Shown: piece by piece, positions 54,741 to 64,000 of the stretch
Numbering within the stretch: the stretch's first letter is position 1
Layout: each line of letters starts with the position of its first letter
Assembly: GCA_007449985.2 (NCBI GenBank)
Contig: VIIQ02000047.1
Location: forward strand, 124,001 to 188,000
Source: Desmodesmus armatus
Lineage: Eukaryota; Chlorophyta; Chlorophyceae; Sphaeropleales; Scenedesmaceae
DNA: 64,000 nt
Reading direction: 5' to 3'
Made by a program: the position numbers and the translations under genes
Notes under the pieces: model-generated
What the model saw: the letters and a program-made list of their open reading frames with translations, nothing else
What the model was told of the DNA's origin: nothing
Databases searched by the model: none

Positions 54741-55845
54741 GGTGTATACTGAATCTTTGTTTGAGGGTGCCGGTTGCGGTTTGGGGCGACGGCGGTGTCT
54801 TCTGGGGTCCTCAGACCTTCCTGTGCCAGGCTGGGGGCTCCGACCTGCTGTTGGCACTTGGGAGGTTGCTGTGCTGTTGGTGGGACGGTATCTCTGGACA
54901 GCTGCTAGGTGCGGTGGCTGTGTGGGCTGCATGTATAGGTTTGAAGAGGGCATGGCGTTTGGGGAGGGGATGTGTTGGTCGTCGTGAGGGTCGGCAGGTG
55001 CTGTCTGGCGGTGCTATACAGACAGTCACATGCCTTGTGCTGCTTTTGGCCCCCAGGTACGCCCCTGGGGAGTGAGGGGGGGCCACGTGGGGCTTCGCCT
55101 TGGCCCTTGAGCATGCGTGTGATGAGCCGTCCAAAACAGACGCTGGGCCAATGGGAGAGATTGCATAGCATAGTGCACAAGGGGTGTGTGTCCCTATCTT
55201 TCTTTTATTTTGGCTTGCGGCCCTAGAATGGCCTGGCTGTTGCCCAGGAGTGCGTGAGCAGGGCCCTGGTGCCTTGCCTAGTGTGGTGTGGCAGCAAGAC
55301 AACAAGTATGCGGAGTTGCATGTGTGCATCACCCTTTGACTGTGTGAGATCTGATCATGGCGTGTCCAGGTAACCGGCAGTTTCTGCCAATTGCCTTCAG
55401 AAAGCTCGTATGGTCATGATCGTCCTGTCAGGACAGTCTCTGTGTGTGCGCTGGCACCGAGACTCTGCCTAGGGCAACATTTGGACTCACGCATGCCTGT
55501 ATATGCCTCACCACGGGGCCTATGCATCACTAGGGGCCTATGCATCACTAGGGGCCTATGAACAGCAGCAGGACTTAGTCTATACTGCTAGCAACTGCAG
55601 GGTTGGATGGATGTGGGTGACTGGGGTGTGTGTACCATACGGTGTGTGTCAAGGATGATTTTCGCACCCTCCTTGTAGGATGTCTAAGAGTGGGCCGAGC
55701 ATGCCCGGCTGTGTCAGCACAGGTTTGAAGGGCTCAGCAGCCGGCGGTGCTGACAGCTTTGGTGGCCTGGCCTCAGAGTGTGCATGTACACGCTGTCACA
55801 GCTGAAGTTGAAGTTCAGCACACTGCTTCGTGTACATGTGCTGTA
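54741..55845 (+). other. Gene-free region after the PHD gene
   Basis: No gene was recognised on either strand. The only structured element is an 18-base unit beginning ggggcctatgcatc, repeated at 55515-55532 and 55533-55550 with a third partial copy after it. Confidence 0.4.
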
Positions 55846-56650
55846 GCCATGTCCCCTGCCTTGCCAATGTCTAGCTTTGGTGCGTGAGCACTGCGCCAGT
55901 CCACCTACGGCTAATGCAATGTCTATCGCCCCCGCGTGTGCACACGGGCGCTTGCATCAGTCATACAGGAGGGCGTGTGGACTTGTCACATGTCGGTGAC
56001 GATCTGCATGGAGGTGTATGCAGAGGATAACAGAGACGCCACAGTGCTGTTTGCAAGATGCGCAGGAGGCCTTCTAAGCATGCAGGCGGCCATGTGGTCT
56101 GGTCCAGCGGCACCCATCTTTTCTGCCGCCTGGTGTACATACGTATTCAATGGTATACTTACTATCAGGTGTTGGTTCTTCCCTTAGTAACGGCAGGCAC
56201 GCACTTGGCGCGTGGAGTCCCTGCAAGGCTCCTGATCACAGTTTACACCTTGCGTGTTGTTGTGCCGTAGCCATGTCCACTGCCTTGCCAACGTCTAGTG
56301 TTGGGCACTGCGTCAGTCCATCTACGGCTAATGCCTATGTCTATCGCCCCCGGGTACGCACACGGGCGCTTGCATCAGTCATGCTGCATATCTTGTGGAC
56401 TGGTCACATGTCATGTTGTGGCAGGTCACATTCATGTTGTGCAGAGGGCGCAGAGGCTGCAGCATTGCTGTGTGGAAGCGGCGGTACAGGCGGCCTTCCA
56501 TGCGCGCAGGCAGCTCTGTCGCCCGGTGGAATGGCACCTATCAATTGTGTCACCTTGTGTACATACAACAATCAGGAGTTGGTTCTGCCGTCAGCAACGG
56601 TAGGCACGCACTGGGCGGGTGGAGTCTCTGCAGCACTCCTGGATGAACCT
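55846..56650 (+). repeat. 424-bp tandem duplication of unknown content
   Basis: Copy 1 (55846-56269) and copy 2 (56270 to about 56650) both begin gccatgtccNctgccttgcc and share, in order, ctacggctaatgc, gcacacgggcgcttgcatca, a variable middle, gtgtacatac and ggcacgcact. They are clearly related but diverged, with indels. Each has an open frame containing TRALASV and a Cys/Ala-rich continuation, but the frames end differently and no family was recognised, so I do not call them genes. Confidence 0.75.
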
Positions 56651-59600
56651 CGCGTCAACACTGTACACTGTTGATGCGCACGTGATAATGCATGTGATGT
56701 GCGGTGGCTTCTTGTTGGATTGGGCCGTGGTGCATGCCGCTCTTTTTGGGGAAGGAACTGCTTATATAGCAGAGGGAGACTTCAAGTCTCATCTTGATCA
56801 GAAGCTGCATTGCTGTCCACGCGTTGCGTTTTGCTGGGTGCTTGTTGTGCTTTGCTGTACCAGCAAGCTAGGTCTGCACTCTCGCACACGTTGACAGCTC
56901 GAGGGCCAACTTGCGGAAGCGTTGGGGATGTGAGCTCGCATGCAGAGGGTGGTTGGCTCCCTGTGTACATGTGGAGCCCCATGGACTTTAAGGCAGCTGA
57001 ACGCTGCAACCGTGCCGTTGGGCAACAGTTGTTGCTCTTTAGCGTTACAGGTTCTCTGAGGAAGGAACCACTTTCTTGGTGGCTGACGCCACATTTGCCG
57101 GCCTCGATCGTGGCAAGCTGTGGTTGAGTCATGGCAGTTGCACAGATGGGTGCCTTGCTGGCTTGCCTGCAGCTGTCCGCCTACTTCTGTGCTCACCGCG
57201 CACACGAGGCTGTTACGGTACTGTGGCATGGTTGGCAGGACGCGTTTGAACATGCCGAAGGGAGCCTTAGATGTACTTATGCACGAGGGCTGTCGTGCAT
57301 GGTGTTGACTGTTCAGGGACGGTGGTCATTGCCTGCCTCTGCGTGGTTGTGGCTTGTACGGGCCGGCCAGTGGTCACCGCAAGAAGCACTAATCCATATC
57401 GCAGTGGCACTTGTTATGCGGTAAACCGCATGTTCACTGCATGGTGTATACCAAACTGCCAACTGTGCACTCCGTGTGCTGATCGTTTGCTTGTGCTTGT
57501 GTTGGTGTTGGCAGACTGTAGTTGCTTCCACTGCTATTGGCGCTGTGTGCAACGGCGTGTGGTGCTTGGCGCACGTCCATGTTGCTTGGCGCATCTCACC
57601 GACTTGTTATGTCATGTTTGTGACAGGTCTGGGTTTGATGTCAGCTTTCAATTCTGGCGATGTCAGCTTTCAATTCCGGCAATTTATCTTGCCTCCTCTT
57701 CATTTACTGTCCATGCGATTCAGCTCTCTTGTTTTGGATGTGCTGCTACTAGCATTGTAGTACAATGTGTTGTCACTAGCAATGCAACATGCACAGTTGT
57801 TGGTGGTAGGTGCAGTGCTATTGTCAGGAGAGGTCGCGTTGCCGTACTGTGCTCCTGCTGTGTGTCTGTTGACACAAGGCTTGCAACCAGCGATCTCAAG
57901 TCAGCAGGATAATCAGGATATCCTCATGTATTGTGGCAACAAGTGCGCACGTGTGTGTATGTTGTCCCAGATGTGTTATCTGCTGTCTAGGTGTGTTGCA
58001 GCAGCTTCGCATCGCTGGATCGCTCTCTTACGTGGGTTTCTTTTGGGCAATGCGCATTCTGTGGGTCTCTTTTGGGCAATGCAGATCACTGCCCTGGCCA
58101 ACCACTGGTCGCTGGTGACCAGACCCCATCAGTCACTTGCAGGTGGTTCCGCAAGGCGTGCTTGTATTAGCCATGCCAGCCCGTGGGGCTCAGCACTTCT
58201 GCTTTGTCAGATCTGTAAGATCTGTATGATCACGAGTCTGACAACGTGCCATGCTGCCAGTGGCCCTGCTCGAGGCATCCCATCAGAAAATGTATACCCT
58301 CTGTGGGGTCGTCCTTTTGAGCTTGTCGGACACTGGCAACCTCACCAACATGGCGCTCTTTCAGTTGGTCGTACGGTGGTATGCAGTGTAAGCTGGCGAT
58401 GCCGATGAACGTTGGTTTGGTTTGTTTGAATGAGTCTGGTTGCCAACCGAGCCAGCAAGCCCTTTGAGGGAGTCTGGCTGGGGCGGCTGATCTATCAGTT
58501 GTGCGTGCATGGCGATTCCACGCTGTAGTCCACGATGGGGGTTATGGGTTCAACTCCTGTGCAACTATGGTCCAGGTGCTGGGCACCAGCACCTGGATCG
58601 ATATGGTGGTGTGGGGTGTGGTTGATTGAAGTATGTCGGAACCCCTAGACAAAAGGCTTGCTTAGCACGCCTTCCTATCTGTACATGTGGCCAGCCAGTG
58701 GGCTTCTCCCCCCCACCCTCCATACAAGAATAAATCTGGTTGTTTTGGCACGGCCTTTGAACTGGTGAGGTGCTTGGTAACCTCAAACATGGTCCCTCAA
58801 ACAAGAGAGAAGGCCTGCAGCAGCATGCTGCTGCAGTGGCAGTTTGATTGATCAGTGCTATTTCAGCATTGTGCTGGATTGGTGGTGCTGACTGCTGCAG
58901 GGCTGGCTGTGTGTCACCGCCCAGGGCTGCATGCAGGCAGTTGAACCGCAGGCAGAGACCGGGGAGGACCCTGTGTACCGCTCCAATGCTCTTGCAGCCC
59001 ACCTGTGGGTTTGTTGACCCATGACTTGCACCCATTTGGTACATATCATGGTGACTGGTAGAGATGATGACAGACTGGTTTTGGAAAATGCGTTCTGACA
59101 CGCACCAGGGGAGATGGGTTTGAGTGCTGGTGACAAGTAGCACTGCCAGCAGACCGTGGCTGCTTGTCACTGTGTAGCGCCACTCGCACATCAAGCGAAC
59201 GACATGCGCCTTGGCGGCTGCAGATCAGGGTCGCAGTGAACGTCTGCGGTGCGTCTTTGAGGTTATGACCGAAAACAGTCAGGGCCGATTGGCTATACTG
59301 GTTGACCTATGGCCACCAGTATGAAGGGAACGGATCTGCACTGACTTGTTGAGGGGTGTACAGCTTGCAACTGCATGCGTCTGTGGCAGCCGTCGGCGAC
59401 TGTTGGCTCGTTTATTGCAGGCTGCGCACAGCAGTGTAGCATGTTGCTTACCTGCTGACACCGCCTTACACCAGGGTTACTGCAGTATCCTCTTGTCAGG
59501 CTGTTTTTTTGTTGCGTCTGTCAGTCAGGCTGACTCCACTTCCGCTTTTTTGGCATTGGTTATGTGGCTGCATTCAGTTTCTCCTTGCCTATGTTGACCG

Positions 59601-61419
59601 CGCATCTGCCTGCACCTTGTGTATTCTGTGCAAACACAGGCTTGCATGCTGACGCCAAAGCCCGCACAGTATCCAGCCTTCCTGCCCAGCAGACCTCTAC
59701 AGCGGCTGTCACATTGCTAAACCTGGGTTTGTTGCTCAACCTGGGTTTCTTGCTCAACCTGGGTTTCTTGCAGAACGGCTGAGGTTTGGCTGTCGGGGTA
59801 TGCTGCTGCTTCTGCAGGCCTATTCATGACGCGTTTGGTCGTACCTGCACAGATGCTTGCAAAGCAGGTTGATATGCCCTGCCAGAGTTGAGTCCAGTGT
59901 GTGGCTGGGGTTCAAACCAAGGGATAGTATGTGCATGCCTGTGCTGCTGTGTGTAAGGTTGGTTGTGGCTTTGTATGTTATGTTGTTGGGTCAGGGGTAT
60001 GGCTTTTGGCAGCGGTTGTGCAAACTTTGAGTGCACTCACTATCCACAGCTGGCTGTTGGTGCACTTTGTGTGCTCTGTAACTGATGTGCCATTTTGACT
60101 CCCAAGCACTGGCCAACCGACTGCTTCAGCAGCAGCAGCAGCAGGTGCAGGAGGTGGACGGCTCCAGACTTGATCGCAGTGAGCTGTTTGGTCCCTACTG
60201 CCTGAGCGGTGTTTCATGGCAAGCAATGTTTTCACCAAGCCGGTCACGCTGGCCAAGCGTCCTTCTTGTGTTGTTTGATCACCATGATTCTCAAACCTAC
60301 TTGCCATCACAGAGTGTTGAATGATTGGGATGCCTGCCTTGCGTGGCCCAACTCATTACCAGTCAACATGTTAACGTCATGATGGTTCTTGCATAGCTTG
60401 ACCCTGACTGCTTCCAGGTGGGGTACTGGTACATTGTCGTACTGGTTGTGTGTTTGGAGGGGCTGTGTTCAACACAGTTGAACTGCTGTGACTGTGCCTG
60501 CCTGGCGCTTGAGCTGCGTGGATTGCAGCCTTGTTGATTGGGCTTGACGGCCCTTGCAATGATGTGTTGATGTTGGTGTAGACTGGGCCAATGCTTGTGG
60601 TCTGTGTGTTTGGCGTGCACTGCAGTTGTGGCTTGTGGTTGGGCAGCATTGCTGGGTGCATCAAGGTGCATGGAGTGCTGTGTATAAAGCAGGTGGGTGG
60701 GTGTTGACACATGGGTTGCATACGCAGAAGGTGTGTTGTGCGCTGTCCTTGCTTCGCGTGGGGTCCAGCCAGCCTTGAGGCCGTGTTCACAACACGGCCT
60801 GGAGCACTATCTCAACGCCAGGAGGGGGGACTGTTGGGTGGATAGGGGCGGCCCCTTGTGAGGCGTGGCAGCTGCAGGGCTGTCTGCCGACACAGACAAC
60901 GCACTGGGACGTTGGCGCATGCCAGCCACAATGCGGTTGTGTTGTGCACAAAATCTCGTCACGTCAACCGGGTTGGTCAATTAATGAATATGTGCATCGT
61001 GGAGGATTGCAGTTGTAACATTGCAGTTGAGCGCTTGAAGGGCAACAAAGTCAGAGGGACATGTCATCTCTGATGTTCATCATCTGAGCACCACACCCCC
61101 ACAGCACTTGTACAGCAGCAGTGCACTGCCAGGTCATGACTATCATAAAGTTTTGATAGAGCGGTGACTATGCCTTCATAAATGCATGTCAACATCTACT
61201 ATTGCTCTGTCAATGTCAGTCGACCTATATTGAGGTTCCGCGAGCCGCAGATCAGATCGCTCACACCACAGCACGCCTCTCCCGTCCTCAACTACATACG
61301 GATACCACCGATTAGTAGTTGTTAAGCTTATCTGCACGTCGCCGTGGCCATTGGGTCTTGTACTGTCTGCTGTGGGAGACCGACTGTGTTTGAGGCTTGA
61401 GAGGGGCACCAACAATTGC
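56651..61419 (+). other. Gene-poor region with small tandem repeats
   Basis: Nearly 4.8 kb without a recognisable gene. Open frames here are Cys/Val/Leu-rich and lack family motifs or a convincing exon chain. Structured elements: a 22-base repeat at 57637-57680, a 29-base repeat at 58032-58085, and three 18-base units beginning aacctgggttt at 59720-59770. A small coding-like island at about 60106-60190 (ANRLLQQQQQQ then VDGSRLDRSELFG) may be a stray exon or pseudogene piece. Confidence 0.4.

Positions 61420-64000
<2,581 letters not shown>

Noticed and set aside
57271..58408. Two overlapping sense ORFs of 213 codons each
   Set aside because: Very Cys/Val/Leu-rich, no motif, overlapping in different frames, and partly made of short tandem repeats.
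58499..58570. Possible tRNA gene (ggttcaactcc resembles a B box)
   Set aside because: Although a 7-base acceptor-like pairing can be drawn (gttgtgc with gtgcaac), the span is too short and no proper T-arm, anticodon arm or A box fits.
58565..59194. Antisense ORF of 209 codons
   Set aside because: No recognisable motif, no splice-consistent extension, and composition like the surrounding non-coding DNA.
59900..59925. Second B-box-like sequence, ggttcaaaccaa
   Set aside because: No cloverleaf can be formed around it.

Overview
The window is nuclear DNA of a GC-rich eukaryotic green alga, most likely a chlorophyte. The evidence is many short exons with GT-AG introns, TGTAA polyadenylation motifs after several stops, a nuclear gene for the lumenal photosystem II protein PsbO, OPR/RAP-type organellar RNA-binding proteins, and heavy CAG/CTG triplet content (Gln/Ala runs in exons, CTG runs in introns). 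The species cannot be fixed from this sequence. Every recognisable gene lies on the + strand. Exon chains below were built by hand from splice sites and checked for reading phase.

Layout. (1) 1-20200: a large SNF2 ATPase of the ATRX/ARIP4 group, 5' end outside the window; about 31 exons and about 2,870 residues visible, with very Gln-rich flanks and a SUMO-interaction-like C-terminus. (2) 20889-24563: an organellar RsmH/MraW 16S rRNA m4C1402 methyltransferase, 7 exons. (3) 24851-38670: a segmental tandem array. Three OPR-like/RAP-domain genes alternate with three decayed copies of the last two exons of the upstream methyltransferase gene, and one spacer carries a 1.1 kb insertion with a retroelement-like ORF remnant. 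(4) 39463-42281: a complete, divergent PsbO gene, 7 exons. (5) 43026-45802: a fourth RAP gene with part of the same 3' flank. (6) 48497-54590: a TDBD-PHD finger protein with long Gln/Ala/Pro-rich tails. (7) 54591-61419: gene-poor DNA with a 424 bp tandem duplication and small repeats. (8) 61420-end: a PLPBP/YggS-type PLP homeostasis gene, 3' end outside the window.

Several genes serve organelles: rRNA methylation, predicted organellar RNA binding, photosystem II. The flanking ATRX-like and TDBD-PHD genes are chromatin proteins. The most informative signals are the RAP/rsmH' array with its hidden, conserved spliced C-terminal exon, the divergent PsbO, repeated tandem duplications of exon edges, and a consistent intron design (CTG or C runs at the acceptor, G runs after the donor, sometimes exactly complementary).
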